Below, piece by piece: positions 6,536 through 14,300 of a stretch of DNA of 20,789 nucleotides. Each line of letters begins with the position of its first letter. Within the stretch, counting starts at the first letter, position 1. The notes under the pieces were generated by a model. That model was not told the origin of the DNA. It did not search any database and worked only from the letters and a program-made list of their open reading frames with translations. Both the position numbers and the translations under genes were made by a program. The DNA is from Methanoregula sp. (lineage in GTDB: Archaea > Halobacteriota > Methanomicrobia > Methanomicrobiales > Methanospirillaceae). The stretch lies in the NCBI GenBank assembly GCA_003136075.1, contig PNBP01000197.1, positions 7,798-28,586 of the forward strand, in the 5' to 3' direction.

Positions 6536-7326
6536 TCGGGTAAAATTCCTCCCAATTGGATTCTTATTGCTTCACGAGACAACTTTTCCAAAGCGAGTTT
6601 TACTTCAGTAAAAAAAGAAAACACAGCCTCATTGCTCACAGGGTTTGTTGTTTTTCCGCGAATGATAAAAATTTGATCTAAGGGCGTCCTACCTTTTGTT
6701 GGTATTTCGTCAACATCAATTTCATTCCTTTCAGACACACAATACACTTTTACATTCGGGGAACCTTGTTTCATTTTTTGTGCGGTAAATTGTGCTTCGC
6801 TTAACATCGTTTTGTCGATGTAAGTTTTACATTCTATTGCAATAACTGGGATGATTATAGTGTAATTTTCATCACCGATATTAACATCAAATTCCTTACC
6901 GATACAAAAATCAATATCTTTAGTTTTTATTTTTGCGTTCCCCCCTCTATCAAGCGTTATTCCAGCAAAAACCCCCTTATTGAAAAAATCAAGATTCAAT
7001 CTTCCAATTTCAGGGATGTCCTTTAAAAGAAATCCACAAAATTCCTCTAATACGGTCGGTCTAAATTTCGATTGTGATGTTATTTTTACACCGTTACCTG
7101 CCATATTACCAATAAAAGAATCGACGCGAGTATAATATTCTGAAAGCAATCGTGTTTTTTCATTTATATCTTCGATTTGGATACCAGTAATTGCCAATTG
7201 AGCTTGGTAATAATATAATCGATAATGTTGCTCTTTAAAATCAGAAAACTCGTCTCCAATTTCCTTATAATTTGAGTTTATTTTTCCATCAATGTTACTT
7301 TCGTGATAAAAATAACTCCCAACCAT
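6532..7326 (-). CDS. Type II restriction endonuclease, Bpu10I-like
   Basis: This 264-residue protein has a PD-(D/E)XK nuclease signature: E94 in a helix (TVLEEF), D137/D139 in KTKDIDFCIG, then IAIECKTY with E165 and K167. The sequence around VIAIECKTYIDKTM reminds me of the Bpu10I family, which cuts an asymmetric 7-bp site as a heterodimer; I could not run the search. It lies convergent to methyltransferase 2 and 5 bp downstream of a small partner gene. Two methyltransferases plus one or two nuclease subunits fits an asymmetric-site system. The nuclease call is firm; the Bpu10I label is moderate. Confidence 0.75.
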   Translation of the reverse strand: MVGSYFYHESNIDGKINSNYKEIGDEFSDFKEQHYRLYYYQAQLAITGIQIEDINEKTRLLSEYYTRVDSFIGNMAGNGVKITSQSKFRPTVLEEFCGFLLKDIPEIGRLNLDFFNKGVFAGITLDRGGNAKIKTKDIDFCIGKEFDVNIGDENYTIIIPVIAIECKTYIDKTMLSEAQFTAQKMKQGSPNVKVYCVSERNEIDVDEIPTKGRTPLDQIFIIRGKTTNPVSNEAVFSFFTEVKLALEKLSREAIRIQLGGILPD

Positions 7327-7331
7327 ATGTT

Positions 7332-7694
7332 TTAGAATTTGTTCTTACACATATCATCTTTGCGCGGTTTGTTAAACATCATCGTGATTTCTTTTTGTAA
7401 ATCGATCCAAAGTTTATCTTCTTTTTTTGCTTTTGATATGGATTCAAATATTGCGGTTGTAACCTGCATAGCCCTATCGTAGAAAAGACTGTGCCAGGAA
7501 ATATCTTCATCGGAATCTGGATTTGGATTAGACCCTGTTTCGAGGCAGATTTGTAATATTCTAGCTCCGCTTGGTCTAACAATGAACTCTATCCAATCGT
7601 CTTTCCCTGTGGCATCCATCTGTTGAAAAGATATTGAAAATACATTATCGAGGTTTATCCAGTCATCATCTTGGCAATTTTTTATCCAGACCAT
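7332..7694 (-). CDS. Small uncharacterised protein upstream of the restriction endonuclease
   Basis: This 120-residue acidic protein begins MVWIKNCQDDDWINLDNVF and shows no motif I can assign; I see no PD-(D/E)XK triad. It is the first gene of a two-gene minus-strand operon with the endonuclease, separated by 5 bp. Position suggests a nuclease-associated subunit, specificity helper or control protein. A TATA box at 7717-7723 places transcription start at its ATG. Confidence 0.6.
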   Translation of the reverse strand: MVWIKNCQDDDWINLDNVFSISFQQMDATGKDDWIEFIVRPSGARILQICLETGSNPNPDSDEDISWHSLFYDRAMQVTTAIFESISKAKKEDKLWIDLQKEITMMFNKPRKDDMCKNKF

Positions 7695-7716
7695 AATATA
7701 AATTAAAATTTGTAAT

Positions 7717-7723
7717 TTTATAA
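7717..7723 (-). promoter_or_regulatory. TATA box of the endonuclease operon
   Basis: The minus strand reads TTATAAAA, centred about 26 nt before the ATG at 7694, with no ribosome site in between. This implies a leaderless transcript for the small protein and the endonuclease. Confidence 0.5.
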
Positions 7724-7776
7724 CAATCTATTGGTCTTTCGATCAATTACGCACTCATTTTATTTCGTTTTATAGG

Positions 7777-7811
7777 ATAATCACCGCGCGCCCATTATTT
7801 TTAGTGATTAT
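7777..7811. repeat. Inverted repeat ATAATCAC...GTGATTAT between divergent genes
   Basis: ATAATCAC (7777-7784) and GTGATTAT (7804-7811) are perfect inverted 8-mers separated by 19 bp that include CGCGCG. They sit in the divergent intergenic region between the endonuclease operon and the zinc-ribbon gene. This could be an operator; the binder is unknown. Confidence 0.35.
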
Positions 7812-7850
7812 ACAGTGTTAATTAATGAAAATACGTGAGAATAGAGGTTT

Positions 7851-8141
7851 TTGGAAAATGGTCGACGAAAGTCATATAAAGGGGCAATTTCTGACCTTTT
7901 ATTAGGCGAGTCCGATCCGGATCGCTTGGAGGTGAAGATCACGCCGAAATTTATTAAGAAAGCAACCGGAATTTACAAACCCCCAAAATGCCCAAAATGC
8001 GACACTATTTTGTTGGTCGAGAAATTTGATGAGGCTGATGGTAAAGATATGAGCGAGGGAGAATTAGCTGAATATCTAGCTGGCACTCACGGAACCATGC
8101 ATTGTCCCAAATGTGATTATTCAGAAGATTTCGAAGACTAA
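7851..8141 (+). CDS. Small zinc-ribbon protein of unknown function
   Basis: This 96-residue protein carries two CPKC knuckles (C47/C50 and C85/C88), enough for one zinc ribbon, joined by an acidic linker. The N-terminus is basic. The only in-frame start after a stop at 7842-7844 is the TTG at 7851, so the start is uncertain; TTAATTAA at 7818-7825 could be its TATA element. It is the last gene before the right end of the mobile element. Zinc ribbons are common in archaeal transcription and nucleic-acid factors; I cannot assign a role. Confidence 0.6.
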   Translation: MENGRRKSYKGAISDLLLGESDPDRLEVKITPKFIKKATGIYKPPKCPKCDTILLVEKFDEADGKDMSEGELAEYLAGTHGTMHCPKCDYSEDFED

Positions 8142-8164
8142 TCAATAATTTTCATTCACAATTA

Positions 8165-8192
8165 ATCAACCGCGACTTATCACCAACCGCGA
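8165..8192 (-). repeat. Right subterminal repeats
   Basis: Read on the minus strand, TCGCGGTTGGT (8182-8192) and TCGCGGTTGAT (8165-8175) repeat the motif found inside the left end at 261-271. GGTTGATCAACC (8197-8208), a perfect palindrome, lies between them and the terminal repeat. All four belong to the right-end architecture of the element. Confidence 0.5.
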
Positions 8193-8208
8193 GTCCGGTT
8201 GATCAACC

Positions 8209-8225
8209 GCAGACGCAACAGAACC
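8209..8225 (-). repeat. Right terminal inverted repeat
   Basis: GCAGACGCAACAGAACC is the exact reverse complement of 211-227. It is followed directly by the TTGAAAAA duplication. Confidence 0.9.
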
Positions 8226-8233
8226 TTGAAAAA
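8226..8233 (+). repeat. Right 8-bp target-site duplication
   Basis: TTGAAAAA is identical to 203-210. Three bases further on, at 8237-8239, is the stop codon of the HTH regulator, so insertion spared that gene. Confidence 0.88.
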
Positions 8234-8236
8234 GGT

Positions 8237-9163
8237 TCACTCGCCGATCATATCGAGGAGCTCAAAACCGGTCTCGATCCGGTGGAGGCGGTCTTCGCCA
8301 ATCACCAGTGTTTTGCCGATCTTTTTCTCTTTATGGTAATCCGTGATAATACACATCGCATGCTTTTTTGCAATCTGGGAAAGATTGCCGATCAATGCAG
8401 CACGCTTTACGACTTTCTGCGCCGGGCCATAGCCTGTCAGGATTGTTTGTTTGTCAAACGTGAGAAGTGCCTGGAACGGGGCTCCCCGGAGCGTCTGCAA
8501 CCGCACGCCAATCTGCTCTAAAAATTCTATGGGTACGTTCAGAACCTTCCGGTCTTTTGGCCCGTCGTGCCGGGTTTCATCCGGACGCTCGTGCCGTATC
8601 AGGTTAATCGATTCAACAACACCGGTATCGAAATATTCCTCAATTTTTATCGCCACATCGAGCGTTGTGCCCATCCCACCCTCGTACTTGCTGATGGTAC
8701 GGCGCGAAACGCCCAGCACCTGTCCGAGATCGCCAAGCGACATGTTACGCTGTTCGCGGAGTTCCCGAAGAGTGTCGCCATTGATATTGACATAGAGCCC
8801 TCCAGGCGACGCATAGACAAGGGGTGGAACCTTCTCCACGAAGAAGTCATAGAGTGTTGCGGGACTGATTGCATAGATGCCATACCGGATATAGACTGCC
8901 CCCCGCTCAAGCTCCGCATCACGGGCACGTTCACCAACGATCAACGGCACCCCACCCAAATGGCGCGCGATCACGTCGAGATCAAATGCCGCGTCCTCGC
9001 TCACGGAATCGATATGGGCGACGACTTTGATGACAAGAAGCGTCCCGTTGTTCCGTGCAATGAGGTCAAAACTTCGCGGGCGTATGCTAAAGCGCTCGGA
9101 AACCTCAAAGCCTGCGGTGATCATGACACTGATGACCATCTGGAGCTGGCGATCTTGGGACAT
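8237..9163 (-). CDS. Archaeal HTH-type transcriptional regulator (XRE-like)
   Basis: This 308-residue protein is taken from the ATG at 9163 (MSQDRQLQM); an upstream in-frame start would run into tiaS. The N-terminal 110 residues (FDLIARNNGTLLVIKVVAH) resemble a nuclease-like fold without a complete active site. A helix-turn-helix of Cro/XRE type occupies about 131-180 (LRELREQRNMSLGDLGQVLGV, SRRTISKYEGG), followed by an alpha/beta C-terminal domain. This is the layout of the conserved archaeal putative HTH regulator family found in most methanogens. Its target is unknown. A TATA sequence at 9190-9204 is 25-35 nt upstream. The gene ends just before the mobile element; before the insertion it would have been followed by the thermosome gene in the same direction. 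Confidence 0.85.
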   Translation of the reverse strand: MSQDRQLQMVISVMITAGFEVSERFSIRPRSFDLIARNNGTLLVIKVVAHIDSVSEDAAFDLDVIARHLGGVPLIVGERARDAELERGAVYIRYGIYAISPATLYDFFVEKVPPLVYASPGGLYVNINGDTLRELREQRNMSLGDLGQVLGVSRRTISKYEGGMGTTLDVAIKIEEYFDTGVVESINLIRHERPDETRHDGPKDRKVLNVPIEFLEQIGVRLQTLRGAPFQALLTFDKQTILTGYGPAQKVVKRAALIGNLSQIAKKHAMCIITDYHKEKKIGKTLVIGEDRLHRIETGFELLDMIGE

Positions 9164-9189
9164 GCAGTTACAAATGGATAGAGCGTGCC

Positions 9190-9204
9190 CATATATTAAT
9201 ATAG
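9190..9204 (-). promoter_or_regulatory. TATA box of the HTH regulator
   Basis: CATATATTAATATAG is symmetrical and lies about 34 nt before the regulator ATG, the right distance for a short-leader transcript. It is too close to the tiaS ATG at 9207 to be that gene's TATA box. Confidence 0.5.
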
Positions 9205-9206
9205 AT

Positions 9207-10430
9207 ATGCTAATCGGTATCGATGACACGGATTCCCCACAGGGGATGTGCACGACCTACCTTGGGGCAGTTCTCGCCCGGCGTTTAATCCGGGAACATA
9301 TGCGGATGCGTGTGGCCCGGCTCGTCCGGCTCAACCCGAACGTGACGTGGAAGACCCGGGGGAACGCAGCGATCATGCTGGACGTAGAGGGAGATCCCGG
9401 CCGTGCGTTTACGGTCGCGTGCGAAACCGTGGAGGAACTAGCTGATTTCTCGTGCGAAAATACGAACCCGGGGGTTGTCGTGGCAGATGCCCGGCCGGAC
9501 CCGGCGTTTTACCGGAAAGCGGTCATGGATTTCTGCACTACAGAAGAAGCGGTCGGCATCCTTGATGCTGCCGGGGCCCGGTACCATGGCTGGAAGAACC
9601 GTCGCGGGTTGATCGGGGCAACAGCTGCGATTGCAAGCGAACTTGTGGACAGGACTTCGGAGATTCTCGTGTACCGGCAACCAGAGCGGTTTGGTATGCC
9701 CCGCGAGGTAAATCGAGAGAACCTGTTTGCCGCTGAAGAGGCCACGTTCCCGCACACGTGGGACACCGTGGACATGGCAAACGATGTTGTTGTCTGCGTA
9801 CCACACACGCCGGACCCGGTGCTGTTTGGCATCCGGGGCGAGAGCCCGTCATGGGTGCTGATGGCCCGGTCAATGATCGAATCGGAGCCCCCCGGCATCT
9901 CCCAGATCTGGGTGACAAACCAGGGAACGGATGCCCACCTGCTTGCCGGGAAGATCGGGGAACTGCGTGAGGGGCTCTCGTACCATGTGAAAGGGACGGT
10001 TGCCGGTTTGCCGGTAACCGGGACAGGGGGCCATGTCGCTTTTGCGATCCGCGATAGCGAACAAACAGTGCAGTGTATGGCATACGAGCCCACGAAAAAT
10101 TTCCGGTTTATCGTGCGTGAGCTTGTGCCGGGCGATGAGGTGATTGCCGTTGGCAGTTACAAGAAAGGCAGCGTCAACTTAGAGAAGATGAAGGTGGTGT
10201 CGCTTGCAAAGCCCGTTATATCCCGCCCACCGATGTGTACTGCATGCAACAAGCGGATGACCAGTGACGGGAAAGGCAAAGGCTGGAAGTGCAAAAAGTG
10301 CGGGGCTCGTGCAACGGAGCCGGAGGTTCTGGAGATCTCCCGCACTCTCAAAACCGGATGGTATGAGGTACCTCCAACCGCACGAAGACACTTGGCAAAG
10401 CCATTGTGCCGGGGCGAGCCGGCATTTTAA
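9207..10430 (+). CDS. tiaS: tRNA(Ile2) 2-agmatinylcytidine synthetase TiaS
   Basis: This 407-residue protein starts MLIGIDDTDSPQGMCTTYLG, the hallmark of TiaS. The enzyme uses ATP and agmatine to modify C34 of the CAU-anticodon isoleucine tRNA so that it reads AUA and not AUG; it is essential and archaea-specific. The catalytic kinase-like region is N-terminal, an OB-fold RNA-binding domain follows (about 260-335, VKGTVAGLP, GDEVIAVGSYKKG), then a four-cysteine zinc ribbon (C344, C347, C362, C365) that helps hold tRNA. The length is normal for the family. The ATG at 9207 matches the conserved N-terminus; the long open frame upstream is not coding. Confidence 0.95.
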   Translation: MLIGIDDTDSPQGMCTTYLGAVLARRLIREHMRMRVARLVRLNPNVTWKTRGNAAIMLDVEGDPGRAFTVACETVEELADFSCENTNPGVVVADARPDPAFYRKAVMDFCTTEEAVGILDAAGARYHGWKNRRGLIGATAAIASELVDRTSEILVYRQPERFGMPREVNRENLFAAEEATFPHTWDTVDMANDVVVCVPHTPDPVLFGIRGESPSWVLMARSMIESEPPGISQIWVTNQGTDAHLLAGKIGELREGLSYHVKGTVAGLPVTGTGGHVAFAIRDSEQTVQCMAYEPTKNFRFIVRELVPGDEVIAVGSYKKGSVNLEKMKVVSLAKPVISRPPMCTACNKRMTSDGKGKGWKCKKCGARATEPEVLEISRTLKTGWYEVPPTARRHLAKPLCRGEPAF

Positions 10431-10593
10431 ATCCGGTTGGCGGCTGAACGATTTCGCCCCGGCTTATCAAAAGAGCAAAACGCTGCAACGAGAAAGCGTA
10501 TTACTCTGTCCTTCATTCTCTTTTAAAAATAATCTTTCAATAGTATTTCCAAAAAAAATCCGGAAAAATTGTAAAAACCAAAGGGGATCGGCA

Positions 10594-11013
10594 ATGAAAG
10601 GACCACGACCGTCAAAAATCCGGGACGAGACAAAGATCTGCGCCGGGAACATGGGCTATCGATGGGTTGAGAATACGGAACCGGATCTCCCGTTTGATGC
10701 GTTTATGTTCCGGCAAGGAATTATCGTCGCGGTGAAACTCAAAAAAGTCCGGTATACAATCGACAATGACGTCATCATAGAGTCCAAATACCCGGATGAT
10801 GTGGGGATGCTCCGATCCCTTCCGCTGCCTCAGTGCGTTATCCGGGAGCTCTGGATCAGGACCCAGAACGAGCGGGCGTGGCGGAGGTTCTATATCCTGC
10901 CGATGACTACAGCGGAGATCGAGTTCAACTCCGCGGAGGGCTACCGGAACACCCACTTTGACGAGGAAAAAATGAGGAATGCACCAATTCGCAGGGCGAT
11001 CTCCCAGGAGTGA
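10594..11013 (+). CDS. Conserved hypothetical protein, possibly PD-(D/E)XK-related
   Basis: This 139-residue protein begins MKGPRPSKIRDETKICAG and is preceded by a GGGGAT ribosome site. The stretch LPFDAFMFRQGIIVAVKLKK resembles the core strand pair of small PD-(D/E)XK or VRR-type nucleases (D35 then K48/K50), but the expected acidic residue before the lysine is missing, so it may be inactive. The rest (SLPLPQCVIRELWIRTQNERAW) is not familiar. It has its own T-rich and TATA-like upstream region (10520-10540). Confidence 0.55.
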   Translation: MKGPRPSKIRDETKICAGNMGYRWVENTEPDLPFDAFMFRQGIIVAVKLKKVRYTIDNDVIIESKYPDDVGMLRSLPLPQCVIRELWIRTQNERAWRRFYILPMTTAEIEFNSAEGYRNTHFDEEKMRNAPIRRAISQE

Positions 11014-11308
11014 TGGGGGATCCAAAAGGTACCCGTGACAGGGATGCCCTCAAATAACCCCATTTCAGGCTCCTTTTGCCAAAAGGACGAAGGTCATTTT
11101 TTGGGGAGGGTTAAGTGTGTCCACGCATGTTTTTATATGCGATATTTACGGGTATTTTTAAAAAGTAGCGGTTTATTGCAGTTTTTGACCCTGCAATATA
11201 GCGGGCTTTTAGCGCTCCCTTTTTGGGGGGTATACTATTGGGGGCAACAGGAGAGATCAGCCGTCCGGTGCCCAATACGAGGCGAATTTTTTTTATCGAC
11301 GGTGGCCG
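11014..11308. other. Intergenic region with hairpin and T-runs
   Basis: No gene is supported here. The plus strand holds several T-runs (11095-11100, 11218-11222, and eight Ts at 11287-11294) suitable for ending transcription of the upstream gene. It also holds a perfect 8-bp inverted repeat, TATTGCAG (11174-11181) and CTGCAATA (11191-11198), with a 9-nt loop. A TATA-like TTTTTATATG lies near 11130-11139, about 25-30 nt before a possible transcript start. Together these could encode a short RNA, but the evidence is weak. Confidence 0.35.
11287..11294 (+). terminator. Oligo-T terminator candidate
   Basis: Eight consecutive Ts lie on the plus strand between the hypothetical gene and the convergent restriction-modification gene, consistent with archaeal intrinsic termination. 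Confidence 0.4.
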
Positions 11309-14300
11309 TCAGATACTAACCGATTCAACGATCGCAATCTCTTCCGCTGTCAATCCATACAGATCATACACCAACGCATCGATCCGGACATCCGTCGCAT
11401 CGATCTCCTGCTGTACCAACCGCCGCTCCTGGTCGGTCTTCGCCTGCGGGAGGTAGCGGTTCAATTCCAATGTCTGGGTGACGAGCGCAACCATCTTGTC
11501 GTGCCGGGTCTTGTCCGCAAGCTTGTCAAAGTCGGGGACGTAGATGGGGATCTTGCCAAGGTACTGGAAAATGAGCTGATAACCACCCTGAATTTTTGTA
11601 CAATAATTTGAGATTAAGAACCAACCTAATTTTGAATTCAATAAACCGAGCAAGAAGAAATCCTTCTTTGGAATGATAAATATTGCACCATTTGGATAAT
11701 GAATTCCAGAGTCAAAAGTAAATGCAGTTTTCATCTGGAATTTTACATAAATTAATTTTGGTTTTTCAAACTCTGGATAAAAATCAATAACATCCTGAAT
11801 TTCATACCATTTGTAAGGGCCGGGTTTTCTTCCTTCCCAAGCATTTCCATTCCAGTCATCAGGCTTTGGAGTTAACTGGGGCTTAAATTGTTTAAGATAT
11901 TTTTCAATCGCAGGATAATTATTAATATCAATCCCCCGTCGTGTAAATATTAAAAATCTCTTATCTGGAAGCGGTTGATATCGTTTGATGTCACGACCGA
12001 CTAAATATGGTTTAATAATTTCAATACTACGTGGATCTTCTTCAATAAGTTTTTTCTTAATATCCCCACCAATCACAAATGCCTTATCTAATCCTGTTAT
12101 AATTCCACGGTAAATCCCACCCATCACGTAATTTTCCAGCGGTGTCCCGGCACTCTGCAGCTTCTTCAGCAGCAGTTCCGTCCGCTTGTCGCCGAGCGTC
12201 CAGCCGCCGTCAGTAAGCGTAGCCTGCTCAATCAGGTGCCGGTGCTGCTGCACGTAATCCGCAAGGTTTGGGAAGTCGAGCATCTCCACCTTTGAGATGC
12301 AGATCTCCTTTGCCGGTTTTGCATTCCTGACCCGGATGATGCACGGGTACGTCGTCGCGGTTTTGAAGACCGGCAGATCGCCGAAGTCCACGATCTCGTC
12401 GATCTGTTTTGTCAGGAGGAACTTGCGGAGCGGCTTGCCGTAGTTCGCCCGCATCCATTTATTTGCCACGATGTACGAGAAGATCCCACCGGGGCGCAAC
12501 AGCGAGATGCCCTTCTCGATGAAGTACGCGTACAGGTCGGCAGTGCCCTGGTAAACCGCGTAGCGGGACTGGTAATACTCCTTCTGGTCTTTGAGCGATT
12601 CCTGCCGGACGTACGGGGGATTGCCGATCACCGCATCGAATCCTCCCGCCTTCATCACCAGCGGGAACCCGGCCTGCCAGTCAAACGCATTGATCCGCTT
12701 TTGCTCCGCCATGTTAAACGGGTGCGCCTGTTTGAGATCGAAATAATCCGGCGCAACAAGCGAGTTCCCGCACCGGATGTTGTGATGCAGGGAGGGCAGC
12801 GCCCGTTCAGCAAAAAGTTTCAGCTGCTTTGAGACATTCTCCTCGCTCTCCTCTTCAAGAACTTTTAAGAGAAGCGAGAGTTTCGTCACCTCGACTGCCT
12901 GCGTGTCGATGTCCACACCGTAGAGGTTGTTTACAAGAATGCGTTTGCGCTCCGCAGTCATTAGCCGCCAGTCGCTCCGCATCCTTGAGGAGTGATCGGT
13001 CCCGGCCTTGTAGATCGGCAGTTCGTACGCGCCCTCTTTCTTTGCCTCCTTCCCCAAAACAACTGGATCCGGCAGGAGCGCCCGGACTTCCGGCGAGGTT
13101 GCCGGATGATCGGCAAGCACCGGCACCAGATGCCCGATGTACCAATCGCGGTGCCAGTCAAGCAGGAACTGGTACGTTCCCAGCAGGAACGAACCGGAGC
13201 CGCACGCAGGATCGACAACGGTGAGTTTTGCCACCTCGCGGGGAGTTTTTCCCTTCACCAGTTCGCCCACCGTCTTTTTCACGATATAGTCCACGATATA
13301 TGCAGGCGTATAGAAGACTCCTCCGGCCTTGCGTACCTCCGGCTTGTCCTCCACATCCGCCCGGTGCGCTGCGGTGAGCCTGATCACTTTCCCGAGGAAC
13401 TGCTCATACACCTGCCCGAGGATCTCGGCAGGGATCACCGAGAACTCGTACGGGCTCTCCGGGTAGTAGAGCCGGTTAATGATCGTCTTTAAGACCGTAT
13501 CGTCAATAACGAGCGTGGGCGTGAGCGTATCCGGCATCTCATCGCGTCCGGCCTCACCCGCGAAATGGAAAAGCCCGGAGTTATACTTGTCATCCGCGAG
13601 ACGAAACAGGTCACAAATGCGGGCATAGACACCCGGATCATGGGACAGGGCATGCAGGGTCTCGTAGTGCTCAATTCCCCGGTCCTCGCAGATTCGCAGG
13701 AAAATAATACGATCGATAATCAGCTGGACTGCGGTGTTCACCTCTTCCTGTGAGAGCCCGATATTCCGCAGGGCGATATTGCGGGCAAGCAGCAGCCGCC
13801 AGTTCTCGATATCCTCCAGGAACTTCTGATCGACACCGGCGGTCCCGTGCTTCTCGCCATTCGTTGCTACGTACTTGTCGTACGAGCCTTTCTGGATGCC
13901 CTCCGGGGAAAAGACCGAGGCGATCCGGTCCCATCGTTTTTCATATTCGGTATAGGGAAAATAGGCAATCCGGGCTGTTGCCGCCGTATCATCGCTACGA
14001 AGGGGAACATTGCAGTCATAGACCGCGAACTCCTCGAAATTCGTCAGGATTGAAAGTTTTAAGCCGGCATTCCATGCGTACCGGCGCAACTGGAGAGCGG
14101 CATCCAGATCGTCTTTGAGGGAAACCGCTGGTTTCTTCGCTTCGCAGATGAACTTGCGGGCCCCTCCCACCCGAAACGAGTAATCGATGAATTTTGTCTG
14201 GCCCCGTATGCGGATCGGGTCTTCGTGGGCGACTTCCTTGTACGCCTCCGACCAGCCCTTGTTATTGTCCACGTCCCACCCAAGCGCACGGAAGAACGGA

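Larger units (their letters stand above)
211..8225. mobile_element. IS6-like cargo transposon, about 8.0 kb, with defence-type passenger genes
   Basis: The unit is bounded by perfect 17-bp terminal inverted repeats and an 8-bp target duplication. The terminal GGTTCTGTTGC matches what I know of IS6-family ends such as IS257. It contains one transposase gene (1997-3184, minus) in its middle, and I see no second pair of ends around that gene, so the whole 8 kb appears to be one transposition unit rather than an IS sitting in an island. The cargo is clearly AT-rich against GC-rich flanks on both sides. Passengers are a dNTPase plus deoxyribosyltransferase pair, an RHH regulator, a two-methyltransferase restriction-modification cluster and a zinc-ribbon protein. 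The reconstructed empty site places the regulator's stop codon just upstream of the thermosome promoter, which reads as an ordinary intergenic region. Confidence 0.85.

Noticed and set aside
8282..9181. Long plus-strand open frames over the regulator, and similar frames across the GC-rich half
   Set aside because: They are antisense to confidently identified genes and their translations are arginine/serine/proline-rich with no recognisable domain.
9027..9206. Upstream extension of the tiaS reading frame
   Set aside because: The conserved TiaS N-terminus begins at 9207, and the extension lies antisense to the HTH regulator.
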